From positions 76,843,747 to 76,907,746 of the forward strand of contig CM076847.1 in assembly GCA_039519185.1 (NCBI GenBank): DNA of 64,000 bases, given 5' to 3'. How positions within the stretch are numbered: the first letter of the stretch is position 1; the number at the start of each line of letters is the position of its first letter. This stretch comes from Astragalus membranaceus (taxonomy: Eukaryota > Streptophyta > Magnoliopsida > Fabales > Fabaceae). The translations under genes and the position numbers were made by a program. The notes under the pieces are model-generated. The model did no database searches. It was not told the DNA's origin and saw nothing but the letters and a program-made list of their open reading frames with translations. Positions 23,769-36,049 of this stretch are shown piece after piece.

Positions 23769-25066
23769 TGTTAGGACTTTTGGCAAGTGTACCAATTGTC
23801 GTCGCAAGTAATAAAATACGGTAAGTAACCGGTCGATTCCACAGGGATTGTGTTTTATTATCAATAGGCAAGTAAATTAATCCTTAGACGTAACAGTTGG
23901 ACGAAAAGTGAAGTAACGGTAAAATATGGCAAACGTTTGTAAACAATAAAATAAGAGCGATTAGGGGTCGAATCTTCTCCCCTCACCTATCCTATGATCC
24001 TTCAGCTAATCTCAAATTGTTTGTTTAAATTACCAGATTCAATTCACAAAATTAGGTTAAGGACAATCCCTTGCCTCAAAACCCCTTTTACCTAATTGAG
24101 AAACCCTAATCCCTTAGGTGATTCATGCCAACAGGTAAAGCAATAAACGCAAGAAATAGAAAATTCACATATCCAATCCCATATTCCTATGGTGATCACA
24201 AGTATGTGATCTACTACCCCATATCAAGAATGTAACCCATATCCCTATGTGATCACAAACCCTAATTCATTACAACTAGCATATGTAGAAGTAAAGCATT
24301 ACACAAAGAGGCATAGACTTATGATAAATTAACCAAACAATTGAATCAACCATAACAAAGTAATCAATAGATAGGTTTGGGGAGAGTCATCTCTCCTTAA
24401 TCAAAACAAACTACATGGACAACATCAAGGAAAGAGAAGATAGAAATAAGGAGAAGTTACACATAGAGGAATCCATGAGAAGTCTTCAAAACCTTGTTCC
24501 CAAGTGATTAGAAGCTCCCAAAAACGCCCCCTGCTGCTGCTCCAAATCCTCGCTGCGCTCCCCAGACGAAGTCCCTTCAAAAATTGTTGAAACTGCTTTA
24601 AAAACCCTAATTTTCACGCACCATCGCGACGTGGCCCGTGTCCGTCGCGTCGCGACAAAAGACAGAAGCTTCAGGCCTCACAAAACTGCTTCAGGTCGCG
24701 TCGCGAACCCTCCTGGTCGCGACGCGAAAAACAACAGAAAGTTCTGACTTGCAAAATTCCTCCAGATCGCGTCGCGAACCCTCCTGGTCGCGACGCGAAG
24801 AACAACAGAAAGTTCTGACTTGCAAAATTCCTCCAGATCGCTGCATTTCCGGGCAAGTGTCTGGTTCGCCGAAAGATGCCACAACCAATTAAGAGGTCTT
24901 CAAGTCCCATTTAGCTCCAAAAGGGAAGGAATTACTTACAATTGAACTTCCTACTACAATTATCTAAAACTGAACTAAATCCCAGATAATGACTGTGATA
25001 CAATGAAAAACCTGCACAATTGGTCCTAAAAACGCCTAACTTACATCATATGATTGGGAGTCAACA
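23769..25066 (-). repeat. LTR of the LARD-like element (3' LTR on its sense strand)
   Basis: Nearly identical to 27368-28665. It contains a ~76-bp tandem repeat at about 24690-24840. Each repeat has TCGCGTCGCGA and its reverse complement TCGCGACGCGA about 10 nt apart, so each can form a GC-rich hairpin. Confidence 0.92.
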
Positions 25067-25085
25067 CAACCCCAAACTTAAACTT
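25067..25085 (-). other. Polypurine tract of the LARD-like element
   Basis: Read on the minus strand this is AAGTTTAAGTTTGGGGTTG directly before the TGTTGACT LTR start, a typical plus-strand priming site. The stretch 25086-26380 that follows is AT-rich interior with no credible ORF. Confidence 0.75.
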
Positions 25086-26380
25086 GTGCTTCTCCTCAAG
25101 CAAACAATCAATTCAGACTGTGGCTGTTTTTCTATTTAGTTGTTAACTATCATCATCAATCTTAAACACATCAGCACATCAACTATCATCATCAATCTAA
25201 TACAGTGGCAGGACAATTGAATTGGAAATACCGAATCATAAGCAGGCAGCATTCTCAAGTTTTCTCTGTACGCACATCTCACCAGTGTTTCACTCTTGAG
25301 GTGTTTCGGGTATTCACTCAATTCACAGTACCTGCATCATCGTTTCATAGGCTTGACAGAGTTCTATATCATTCTATACAAATGAAATGCATACACACAT
25401 TTTGAGTACTTTAAGGGTTATAGCGGGGCTTAGGTAAGGGTGGATACATTTGGATAAGTAGGTTGTACTTGGAGTTAGGCCTACCTCTCTTTTTGTCAAT
25501 TTCACGCAATACTCACCCATTTTCCCAAAGCATTTAACAAAACAAGAGAAGGAATTTTTTTTTATTTATTTTTCTCTTTTTTTTTTTGATATGTATATGT
25601 ATAAACATATATACATATTTATTTTATTTTTCTTTCTTTTCTTGTTCCTTCTCTTGTATACCACCCCAAACTTATATTGTTGCTATTCCACGAGCAACCC
25701 CAAACTTAAAAATTTCCCCACTCTCACAGCTTTTGTTACCTAACTCCAAGTTAAGAATTACTAGGCTATGATTTTCAGAGAAACAACATACAATTTTTAA
25801 CAATAGGCTCAGAGGGGCTAGCAGAGGATAAACATTAATTAGGTGTGGTTTGAAAGGCTCAGGGGTGCCAACAGAAATGCCTCAGTGTGTATGAAAATCA
25901 AATGCAAAAAACAATTAAGCACAATGTCAAGTTCTGCAGACTAATGCAGGCAAGGAATACACACACAATATATATAAGAACGTGTTTAGGCTCAAACCTC
26001 ACAGTTGGGATCATGGAGATGGGACTTGAGAGATGCTGCTCACAGATGATAAAGAACTTCCGCAACCTTTGTCATGACCACTGCTATTACTTGATGATAG
26101 AACTTGACGTGCGAGTGTCCAACAGGTAAAATGTACACATGCGAAGCCGAATGCCACACATCATCATCATTGAAGCTGCTTTAACAAAAACAAAAAAAAA
26201 GAATAGGGTAGTGGTGCCTCAATATCACAGAGTAAGTTATAATAAGTACAGACCAAAGTGCAAAATAAGTCAAAAAGGGAATGAAAAATAAAGACTCAAA
26301 ACAGTAAATAATGAACCAATGAGTTGCCTCCCACCAAGCGCTTCTTTAACGTCACTAGCTTGACGTTTGTCATCCCACTA

Positions 26381-27163
26381 TTAAGGTGGCTGATATGACA
26401 CAAAGAACACATCATCCTTCTTCTTTCGCTTCTGGGGCAGGAACATCACGAATTTGAAACATAGTTGTAGATGCTTCCATACCCTTTTGAGGTGAAGGGT
26501 GATGAATAAGGCATAGAAGGAGTCTAAGTATATGTCAATCTCATCACTTCTATCCTCCTTGCTACTTGGAAGAATAATAGGAACCATGATTTGTTGGGTT
26601 TTTTCTTGTTGGGTTTTCACCCCTTCCCCACATTGGGAGCTTTGATCTTCCCTCCAAACTACATGCTCCTTCATTTCAATCTTGTCTTCTTCCTCATCTT
26701 CCTTATCCTCCCCAGATTCTTCTTTTGTTGGGGCTTGTTCTTCTTGTTCCTCAATGGTAGTGCATAACCATGGGTAATTTCCGGATATAGTTACCCACTC
26801 ATCCTCACAGTTGCACTCCACAAGATACTCCCCACAAGAATCGCAAAAGGTGCGTGTCACACATTTTCCATTCAAGTGGGGTTCTTCACAAAAATTACCG
26901 CTAAGTGAGGGTGGCGTGGACTCTATGTGCTGAGGTTGGTCAATTTGCGGCTCATGTGGCTTCCCCATGTTGATCATTTCTTGTTCTTGGGGCTGGAACA
27001 GAGTCTTGGACATATGCATAAACTCGGCCAAAGTATCTTCCAACCGAGAAGCTTGCTCTTTAGGCTGGAAGATAGTCTCAGTCATTTGCCTAAACTGGTC
27101 CAAAGCATCTTCCATCCGAGAAGTGGATTCCATAAATATTTTTTTTTTCGGGACAAACAGCAA
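26381..27163 (-). CDS. 260-aa ORF of the LARD-like element, function unknown
   Basis: The only long frame of the element, on its sense strand, starting about 180 bp after the primer site, where gag would be. I do not recognise a family. Visible features are a 23-residue tandem repeat near residues 15-60 (SRMEDALDQF.. then SRLEDTLAEF.., each ending TxFQPxEQ), predicted helical; a cysteine cluster CDSCGEYLVECNCE near residue 107, which is not a CCHC knuckle; an acidic stretch about 135-168 (KEDEEEDK); and a basic C-terminus (PQKRKKKDD). No signal peptide or catalytic motif is seen. It could be a degenerate gag replacement or a packaging protein. The frame is uninterrupted. Confidence 0.55.
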   Translation of the reverse strand: MLFVPKKKIFMESTSRMEDALDQFRQMTETIFQPKEQASRLEDTLAEFMHMSKTLFQPQEQEMINMGKPHEPQIDQPQHIESTPPSLSGNFCEEPHLNGKCVTRTFCDSCGEYLVECNCEDEWVTISGNYPWLCTTIEEQEEQAPTKEESGEDKEDEEEDKIEMKEHVVWREDQSSQCGEGVKTQQEKTQQIMVPIILPSSKEDRSDEIDIYLDSFYALFITLHLKRVWKHLQLCFKFVMFLPQKRKKKDDVFFVSYQPP

Positions 27164-27343
27164 TTCTTTCGAACTTTGCCCCTGCTACACAGTTCACTGA
27201 AACACTTCAACAAACCGTTAACAAGTCCAACACTATACAAAGTATCTAAACAAATAAAACAAAAATAAAATACTGAAATAAATAAAATAAAATAAAACAA
27301 CTAAGAATTAACTCAAATGCCTTGTTGACAATGAAATCAACAA

Positions 27344-27361
27344 TCCCCGGCAACGGCGCCA
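27344..27361 (-). other. Primer-binding site (tRNA-Asp type)
   Basis: Minus-strand sequence TGGCGCCGTTGCCGGGGA is complementary to the 3' end of plant tRNA-Asp as I know it. It lies 6 nt inside the LTR boundary at 27368. Confidence 0.88.
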
Positions 27362-27367
27362 AAAACT

Positions 27368-28665
27368 TGTTAGGACTTTTGGCAAGTGTACCAATTGTCG
27401 TCGCAAGTAATAAAATAGGGTAAGTAACCGGTCGATTCCACAGGGATTGTGTTTTATTATCAATAGGCAAGTAAATTAATCCTTAGACGTAACAGTTGGA
27501 CGAAAAGTGAAGTAACGGTAAAATAAGGCAAACGTTTGTAAACAATAAAATAAGAGCGATTAGGGGTCAAATCTTCTCCCCTCACCTATCCTATGATCCT
27601 TCAGCTAATCTCAAATTGTTTGTTTAAATTACCAGATTCAATTCACAAAATTAGGTTAAGGACAATCCCTTGCCTCAAAACCCCTTTTACCTAATTGAGA
27701 AACCCTAATCCCTTAGGTGATTCATGCCAACAGGTAAAGCAATAAACGCAAGAAATAGAGAATTCACATATCCAATCCCATATTCCTATGGTGATCACAA
27801 GTATGTGATCTACTACCCCATATCAAGAATGTAACCCATATCCCTATGTGATCACAAACCCTAATTCATTACAACTAGCATATGTAGAAGTAAAGCATTA
27901 CACAAAGAGGCATAGACTTATGATAAATTAACCAAACAACTGAATCAACAATAACAAAGTAATCAATAGATAGGTTTGGGGAGAGTCATCTCTCCTTAAT
28001 CAAAACAAACTACATGGACAACATCAAGGAAAGAGAAGATAGAAACAAGGAGAAATTACACATAGAGGAATCCATGAGAAGTCTTCAAAACCTTGTTCCC
28101 AAGTGATTAGAAGCTCCCAAAAACGCCCCCAGCTGCTGCTCCAAATCCTCGCTGCGCTCCCCAGACGAAGTCCCTTCAAAAATTGCTGAAACTGCTTTAA
28201 AAACCCTAATTTTCACGCACCATCGCGACGCGGCTCGTGTCCGTCGCGTCGCGACAAAAGACAGAAGCTTCAGGCCTCGCAAAACTGCTTCAGGTCGCGT
28301 CGCGAACCCTCCTGGTCGCGACGCGAAAAACAACAGAAAGTTCTGACTTGCAAAATTCCTCCAGATCGCATCGCGAACCCTCCTGGTCGCGACGCGAAGA
28401 ACAACAGAAAGTTCTGACTTGCAAAATTCCTCCAGATCGCTGCATTTCCGGGCAAGTGTCTGGTTCGCCGAAAGATGCCACAACCAATTAAGAGGTCTTC
28501 AAGTCCCATTTAGCTCCAAAAGTGAAGGAATTACTTACAATTGAATTTCCTACTACAATTATCTAAAACTGAACTAAATCCCAGATAATGACCGTGATAC
28601 AATGAAAAACCTGCACAATTGGTCCTAAAAACGCCTAACTTACATCATATGATTGGGAGTCAACA
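27368..28665 (-). repeat. LTR of the LARD-like element (5' LTR on its sense strand)
   Basis: Same 1298-bp length as its partner, with few mismatches by eye (for example TCGCATCGCGA at 28367 for TCGCGTCGCGA). The insertion is fairly young. Confidence 0.92.
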
Positions 28666-28989
28666 CTTATAATTTATTAAGCCTATTTATTTTCAATTAG
28701 CTAATTAATTATCTTAACCTCTTGCTAATTTCAATAAATGAAATTAGCTAAATTGGGGATGTTACACTCCTTCCAGGAGCTAGGAACACCAATGATGGCG
28801 AGTCAAACTCTGAAAATGGAAGAGCGAGGTTGGACCATTTTGTTTTGAAGTTCCAAGGGAAGAAAAAAAATGCAGACCGACTCTCACATTTGGTGTATTG
28901 GTTGTGCATAAGAGTCCCACATAGAGCAGTCTAGAAAGCTGCATAGTGGACTTGATAAATAAAAGGAGCAGCGAGAAAATGTTCAAGGC

Positions 28990-29178
28990 ATACCTTTCTC
29001 GGCCTTTTGGCTAAGATCAAGTGTAGTATCTGTTCTTATCAGTTTAATATCTGATATGTGGGCCAATGACTCACACGATATTAAATTACTTTTTTTAGGG
29101 GGAGAGCCATCACAATAGCTTGCTATTGGGTTTCTCATGTGTCACCTATGTGTTGCACTCCTGCATAGGCCTGCACCC
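28990..29178 (+). pseudogene. U2: U2 snRNA, copy 17, stem IV degenerate
   Basis: The first 75 nt are consensus, with G80A in stem IIb. The 3' domain has lost GGCGC of stem IV (GGCCTGCACCCC) and has further changes (GTCACC, TGTGTTGCACTCC). U2A'/U2B'' binding and 3' stability are therefore doubtful. The promoter is intact (USE 28914, TATA 28955). Confidence 0.85.
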
Positions 29179-29904
29179 CAGCAATTCTAGTGATGAATAT
29201 TTGTGTGTTTTAATTTTAATTCTTTAGTCATTAGGGATGTCATATTTAAAAGTTTGATTCTGGTAACGACCAATTTTGTTTCTACAAAACATTTTTCATT
29301 CTGTTCTCTTATTAAAATTGTTAATAGAAAGTAGTATTATTGTTTATATTTATTGATTTATATTAGTTAAAGTTTAAAAACTCCTAAATCATATTTAAAT
29401 AAACTAAGGGTCTAAGACTCCAAAAATCTTATGGGACAAGACTACTTGATTAAGTTTTCTTGAAAATGTAAAACCAATCTTTCATCTAGAAATGACAGTG
29501 AATCTAGCTAGCACATTAGTGGCTAATCCTTGGATCACTCTCGGGGATTGTGGGTGCTTGTGCAAAAGAACGTCAATGTAATTACTAGTGGCTGTGTGGG
29601 ATGCAACCAGTTGTATAGTCGCTCTTGCTTTCTTCTTCTCTCAACATACTTAGCATCGCACAAGCTTATATGCCACTCATACTCCTTCCATGAGTTAGGA
29701 GCACCATTGAAGGCCAGTCAAACTCTAAAAATGGAAGAGCGAACTTGGACCATTTTCTTCTGAAGTTCCAAGGGAAAAAAGAAAATGCACATTGACTCTC
29801 ACATTTAGTGTATTGGTTGTTATTAAGAGTCCCACATTGGGCTATCTAGAAAGCAGCAAAGTGGACTAGACAAATTAAAGGAGCAGCGAGAAAATGTTCA
29901 AGGC

Positions 29905-30096
29905 ATACCTTTCTCGGCCTTTTGGCTAAGATCAAGTGTAGTATCTGTTCTTATCAGTTTAATATCTGATATGTGGGCCAATCACTCACACGATATTGAA
30001 TTACTTTTTTTAGGGGGAGAGCCATCACAATAGCTTGCTATTGGGTTTCTCATGTGTCGCCTATGCGTTGCACTACCGCATGGGCCTGGCGCACCC
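29905..30096 (+). ncRNA. U2: U2 snRNA, copy 18
   Basis: Consensus first 75 nt, then G79C and G80A in stem IIb and A94G near the Sm site. The USE at 29829 is GTCCCACATTG, closer to the plant consensus than most copies. The TATA region at 29870 is CAAATTAAA, which is weak. Confidence 0.88.
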
Positions 30097-30546
30097 TACA
30101 AATTCAAGTGATGAATATTTGTGGGTTTTAATTTTATTTTTAAGTTTAATCATTTATTCATTAGGGATGTCTTGTTTAAAAATTTTATTCTGGAGGCGTC
30201 CAATTTTGTTTCTACAAAACATTTTTCTTTCGGCTCTCTTATTAAAATTGTTAATCCAAAGTAGTATTATTGTTTACATTTATTAATTTATTTTAGTTAA
30301 AATTTATAAACAACTGGCACACCTCAACAGAAGCAAACAACTAGTGCCAGCGTGGCCAGTCAAACCCTGAAAATGGAAGAGCGAGCTTGCACCATTTTGT
30401 TTTGAAGTTCCAAGGGGAGAAAGAAAATGCAGACTGACTCTCACATTTGGTGTATTGGTTGTGCATAACAGTCCCACATTGGGCAGACTGGAAAGTAGCA
30501 TAGTGGACTTGACAATCAAAAGGAGCAGTGAGCAAATGTTCAAGGC

Positions 30547-30738
30547 ATACCTTTCTCGGCCTTTTGGCTAAGATCAAGTGTAGTATCTGTTCTTAACAGT
30601 TTAATATTTGATATGTGGGCCAATGGCTCACACGATATTAAATTACTTTTTTTAGGGGCAGCGCCATCACAATAGCTTGCTATTGGGTTTCTCATGTGTC
30701 GCCTATGCGTTGCACTACTGCATGGACCTGGCGCACCC
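30547..30738 (+). pseudogene. U2: U2 snRNA pseudogene, copy 19
   Basis: T50A and C62T disrupt stem IIa on both arms. The Sm-proximal region reads AGGGGCAGCGCC. USE is at 30471, and the TATA is altered to ACAATCAAA. The upstream spacer is only ~450 bp and contains a short CTGGCAC/GTGCCAG inverted repeat near 30313-30353. Confidence 0.85.
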
Positions 30739-31476
30739 CACAAATTCTAGTGATGAATATTTGGGAGTTTTAATTTTAATTATAATTTTAATTATTTAGT
30801 CGTTAGGGATGTCATGTTTAAAATTTTTATTCTGGAGACGACCAATTTTGTTTCTACAAAAAATTTTTCATTCTGCTCTCTTATTAAATTTTTTAATCGA
30901 AAGTAGTATTATTGTTTATATTTATTAATTTATTTTAGTTAATATTTATAAACTCCTAAATCATAATTATACAAACTATGGGTCTAAGACTCCAAATATC
31001 TTATGGGACAAGACAACTTGATTAAGTATTCATGAAAATGCAAAACCAATCTTTCATCTAGAAATGACATTGAATCTATCTAGGACACCAGTGGCTAATC
31101 CTTGGATCACTCTCGAGGATTGAGGGTGCTTGTGCAAAAGAACATCAATGTAGATACTAGTGGCTGTCTGGGATGCAAACAGTTGTATAGCCGCTCTTGC
31201 TTCCTTCTTCTCTCCGCATACTTTGCATCGCACAAGTTTATATGCCAGTCATACTCCTTCCATGAGTTAGGAACACCAATGATGGCTAGTCAAACTCTGA
31301 AAATGGAAGAGTGAGGTTGGACCATTTTGTTTTGAAGTTCCAAGGGAAGAAAAAAAATGCAGACCAACTCTCACATTTGGTGTATTGGTTGTGCATAAGA
31401 GTCCCACATAGAGCAGTCTAGAAAGCTGCATAGTGGACTTGATAAATAAAAGGAGCAGCGAGAAAATGTTCAAAGC

Positions 31477-31668
31477 GTACCTTTCTCGACCTTTTGGCTA
31501 AGATCAAGTGTAGTATCTTTTCTTATCAGTTTAATATCTGATATGTGGGCCAATGGCTCACACGATATTAAATTACTTTTTTTAGGGGGAGAGCCATCAC
31601 AATAGCTTGCTATTGGGTATCTCATGTGTCGCCTATGCGTTGCACTACTGCATGTGCCTGGCGCACCC
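31477..31668 (+). pseudogene. U2: U2 snRNA variant, copy 20
   Basis: The first base is G (GTACC), with G13A in stem I and G43T beyond the branch-recognition site. Stem IV has GCATGTGCC. The promoter is intact (USE 31401, TATA 31442). Confidence 0.82.
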
Positions 31669-32405
31669 TACAAATTCTAGTGATGAATATTTGTGGGTTT
31701 TAATTTTAATTTTAATTTTAATCATTTAGTTATTAGGGATGTCATGTTTAAAAATTTTATTCTGGAGGCGGCAAATTTTGTTTCTACAAAACATTTTTCT
31801 TTCTTCTCTCTTATTAAAATTGTTAATCCAAAGTTGTATTATTGTTTATATTTATAAATTTATTTTAGTTAAAATTTATAAACTCCTAAATCATTATTAT
31901 ACAAACTAAGGGTCTAAGACTCCAAAAATCTCATGGGACAAGACAACTTGATTAAGTCTTCTTGAAAATGTAAAACCAATCTTTCATCTACAAATGACAT
32001 TGAATCTAGCTAGGACACCAGTGGCTAATCCTTGGATCACTCTCGAGGATTGTGGGTGCTTGTGCAAAAGAACATCAATGTAATTACTAGTGGCTGTGTG
32101 GGATGCAAACAGTTGTATAACCGCTCTTGCTTTCTTCTTCTCTCAACATACTTAGCATCGCACAAGTTTATATGCCAGTCATACTCCTTCCATGAGTTAG
32201 GAACACCAATGATGGCTAGTCAAACTCTGAAAATGGAAGAGCGAGGTTGGGCCATTTTGTTTTGATGTTCCAAGGAAAGAAAAAAATGCAGACTAACTCT
32301 CACATTTGGTGTATTGGTTGTGCATAAGAGTCCCACATAGAGCAATCTAGAAAGCTGCATAGTGGACTTGATAAATAAGAGGAGCAGCGAGAAAATGTTC
32401 AAGGC

Positions 32406-32597
32406 ATACCTTTCTCGGCCTTTTCGCTAAGATCAAGTGTAGTATCTGTTCTTATTAGTTTAATATATGATATGTGGGCCAATGCCTCACACGATATTAA
32501 ATTACATTTTTTAGGGGGAGGGCCATCACAATAGCTTGCTATTGGGTTTCTCATGTGTCGCCTATGCGTTGCACTACAGCATCGGCCTGGCGCACCC
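32406..32597 (+). pseudogene. U2: U2 snRNA pseudogene, copy 21
   Basis: G20C, C51T and C62A (both arms of stem IIa) and G80C are visible. The promoter is intact (USE 32330, TATA 32371 with ATAAATAAGA). Confidence 0.84.
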
Positions 32598-33406
32598 TAC
32601 AAATTCTAGTGATGAATATTTGTGGGTTTTAAGTTTAATTTAAATTTAGTCATTTAGTTATTAGGGATGTCATCTTTAAAAATTTTATTCTGGAGGCGAT
32701 CAATTTTGTTTCTACAAAACATTTTTCTTTCTTCTCTCTTATTAAAATTGTTAATCCAAAGTAGTATTATTGTTTATATCTATTTATTTATTTTAGTCAA
32801 AATTTATAAACTCCTAAATCATTATTATACAAACTAAGGGTCTAAGACTCCAAAAATCTTATGGGACAATACAACTTGATTAAGTCTTCTTGAAAATGTA
32901 AAACCAATCTTTCATCTACAAATGACATTGGATCTAGCTAGGACACCAGTGGCTAATACTTGGATCACTCTCGAGGATTGTGGGTGCTTGTGCAAAAGAA
33001 CATCAATGTAATTACTAGTGGCTGTGTGGGATGCAAACAGTTGTATAGCCGCTCTTGCTTTCTTCTTCTCTCAACATACTTAGCATCACACAAGTTTATA
33101 TGCCAGTCTTACTCCTTCCATGAGTTAGGAACACCAATGATGGCTAGTCAAACTCGGAAAATGGAAGAGCGAGGTTGGACCATTTTGTTTTCCAGTTCCA
33201 AGGGAAGAAAAAAAATGCGGACCGACTCTCACATTTGGTGTAACATCCCCTAATTAACTAATTAGATTAATTAAATTAGCAAGAGGTCGAGTTAATTAAT
33301 TAGCATAATTCATTAAATTATGTGATGTTAGAAATTAATAAATTATAGTTGTGCATAATGGAAATATTATGTTAAGTTAGTGAGTTATGGGATTAGTGTG
33401 GTGTTA

Positions 33407-35883
33407 TGTAACATCCTCAAAATAATTAATAGAATTATTTGGGTGTTAACCCAATTAAATTATTTTAGTACTTGACTGGTAAATTTATTGAGTGCTAAAA
33501 TTAATTATTGGTTGTCATCGGATCGTTAACCGGATAATACGGGTCAGGGAAGTTTCGGAATCGAAATAGGAGATTTAGACCAATATGGTAATTGGACCAC
33601 GTTACCGCGTATATATTAATAAATATATGTGTGTGCACGTGAAAGAAAAGAAAAAGAAAGAAAGGAATTAAAAGAAAGAAAGAAGCTGAGAACGAGAAAC
33701 AGAGAGGAGAAGAAAAAAGGAAAAGAAGAGAGAAAGAATGGGGGAGGAGGAAGAAGAGGAAAAAGGAAGGGTTTGCGCTCATCGAAACGACTTCCTTCCA
33801 ACACGAAAAATGCTCAGCGTTACTTCCTCTTCGATTTGGTACCAAGATCTTCATCATCAACTCTCTCTCTCTCTCATTTTACCATTTTCGATTTGAGAGG
33901 AAAAAATAGAGGTTTTGTGGTTCAAGCTCAAGGGAAAGCTAAGGACGATGTTTAGGAGCGAGCACGAGGTGGATTACTCGAGTATTGAAGATCGATTGGG
34001 TGAGTTAGGTTGAAAAATCAAGATTTGAGGTTTATGTGAATAGTGGCTTGAGGTGAAGAAGATGATGAATAGTGCCCATGGAGAATTTCGGGAAATCGGT
34101 ATTTCGGTCAAAAAGCGGTTTCGTGATCGAGTGGGAAGCTTTGGGAGCGGATTGGGTGTCGCCGGAGCGGGGAATGTTCGTGTGGTTACTCGGTGGATTC
34201 GGCCGCTCGTGGTTCACGCTTCAAGGGTGAGTTCTACTCACGTTTAGGATTTTTGTCTTTCGAATTAATTGATAAACTGTTTTATCGCTTTCGCTGGACT
34301 GGAATATTTCTGGATATTGTCTGTTTTGGATTAGGAATCGATCGGAGCGAGTCTCGAGTTGTGTCGCGTTGAAATGGAATTTTCGGTGATTTGATTTCGA
34401 AAGATTTTGACTTAAAAACCGTTAATTGGGAAATATGTCGCGTTTTGATAAAATCCGTTTTGAATGAGTTTTTGATTGACTTGATTGATTGTGTGACTTT
34501 GATTGGAACTGTTTTTATGGTTGTCAAATCTGTTTTTAATCGGAACAAGAATCGGAATTGAGCGGAATAGCGAATTTCGCAAGAAAACGGAAAACCTGCA
34601 CTTTCTGCAGAGAGTCGCGTCGCGACCCGTTCTCATCGCGTCGCGACCTGGCCCAGTTTTGTCACGCAAAATGTTTCTGTCATTTTTCGCGTCGCGACGG
34701 TAGCAATTCGCGTCGCGACGTTTTGCAGATTTTCAACCGTTTTTCACTGATTTTGTTTTCGCGATAACTTTTGATCCGGGAACCCGATTGAGGTGTTCTA
34801 AGATGCGTTGGAAAGCTTATTTAGAGGCCTAACTGAATATTCTATTTTTAAGGCAAAATGAACTGTTTTTGATATTGAAAATTATGTCGAAAAGTGGTCA
34901 ATTAGATTGCGAGTGTGAACTTGAATTTTGTAAAATGTGGATTAAAGTGTTTCATTGATTATCTGATTTGACGGACCGCGGGTTCACAGTATTGTAGATG
35001 TACGTATATAGTATATCGAGTTGGGTGACGACCCATGTGTAACATACTAGGCGGGGCAGTCATGATCCCCTTCCCTAGGCTCCATGCCAATGGGAGAATG
35101 TACTATTGGTAGGGGGTTCACCGGGATTCAGCGGTTACGCAGTCGGTGTTATGTTAAATTAATTGTTGTGCGGTCCACCGGGATGTAGCGGTCACGCAGC
35201 CGGTGTCGTACTGAGTCATAACAGGTTCATCGGGTATGTAGCAGTAACGCAGTCGGTGATCTGTTGAATTGTTTTGTTGTGCGATTCACCGGGATGTAGC
35301 GGTCACGCAGCCGGTGTCGTACTGAGTTATAGCAGATTCCCCAGGATGTAGCGGTCACGCAGCCGGTGGAATGCTATGTGTAAAATAATGCGGTTCACCG
35401 GGATGTAGCGGTCACGCAGTCGGTGCCGTGTTGAGTTAAAAATGTTTTTAAACAAGTACCGAGAGAGCGAGTAGGGGTCTCGGTAGAACTCACTGAGATT
35501 GTATCTCATTGTTTATATGTTGTTGTTTTACAGAGACACAGGGACAGCGGAAATCCAAGAGGCACGAGTAGGTTGAGCTCGGACTGGTTGCTGATAGCCT
35601 AGCTTTATATTTAAGCTTATTTCCCTTTTGTTGTCTGTATACTAAAACATTATGTATTTAAGGTATATCTTTCTTCCGCTTTCTTGTATGATACTGAATA
35701 CTATAATTGCTGATGGTATATGGACTGAGAACCATATTGTCTTGTTGTAAATAAGACTGTTTGGGTTTTATTCAGCGAAAAATTTATAGTGATATTCAAT
35801 GTCTAAGCAGGAAATATATCTCTGATGTGTTACTAATGTGCACTTTGGTATTTTTAATCGATAAATTATACCGGGGTGTTACA
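33407..35883 (+). repeat. 5' LTR of the Tekay-like element
   Basis: TGTAACATCCTC to GGGGTGTTACA. Inside are a purine-only tract (33640-33775), a (CT)n run near 33860, paired TCGCGTCGCGA dyads (34613-34722) and a minisatellite (35101-35440). The small ORFs in the purine tract are low-complexity by-products. Confidence 0.93.
35101..35440 (+). repeat. LTR minisatellite with CACCGG/CCGGTG hairpins
   Basis: Six irregular units of about 50-60 bp. Each holds a core that starts CACCGGGAT and ends GCAGCCGGTG, so core ends are complementary. Spacers between cores vary (TCGTACTGAGT and relatives). The same array recurs in the 3' LTR at about 41413-41752. Confidence 0.85.
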
Positions 35884-35885
35884 GT

Positions 35886-35897
35886 TGGTATCAGAGC
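35886..35897 (+). other. Primer-binding site (initiator tRNA-Met)
   Basis: TGGTATCAGAGC, complementary to the 3' end of tRNA-iMet, lies 2 nt after the LTR. Confidence 0.92.
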
Positions 35898-36049
35898 AGT
35901 TCGACCTAGTCGGACTTAGTTTAGGGTTGAGTCGATTCCTTGTTAGTCCTGGTTGTAATTACACTTGTGATGCTAAGAGACATTGAGCCTGATCAACTTA
36001 ATACTTAGTGCATCATAAGCGGAATTATGGTAGGATGATCAAGACGCAA

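Larger units (their letters stand above)
23769..28665 (-). mobile_element. Non-autonomous LTR retrotransposon (LARD-like, Athila/Tat-type signals)
   Basis: Two direct LTRs of 1298 bp each bound a 2301-bp interior. The element is flanked by the 5-bp repeat CTTAT (23764-23768 and 28666-28670). On its sense (minus) strand it begins TGTTGACTCCC and ends GTCCTAACA. It has a tRNA-Asp-type primer site, a polypurine tract and one 260-codon ORF, but no protease, RT, RNase H or integrase. It must rely on a partner for mobility. The motif at 26320-26366 (sense CGTCAAGCTAGTGACGTTAA) is common near the end of Athila-type coding regions. Confidence 0.9.
21444..28766 (-). mobile_element. Complete solo LTR (Ty3/gypsy) with nested element
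   Basis: Begins TGTAACACCCCGATAAATTC, ends GGGGATGTTACA, and is flanked by the 5-bp repeat CTCCT at 21439-21443 and 28767-28771. Subtracting the nested element 23769-28665 and its repeat leaves about 2.4 kb with no coding region, so this is a solo LTR in inverse orientation. It is the uninterrupted parent form of the fragments at 14894 and 18479. It separates spacer from the promoter of copy 17 but leaves USE and TATA intact downstream. Confidence 0.9.

Noticed and set aside
33629..33955. Lys/Glu-rich ORF in the Tekay-like LTR
   Set aside because: It is the translation of a purine-only tract and is repeated in both LTRs. No start context or domain.
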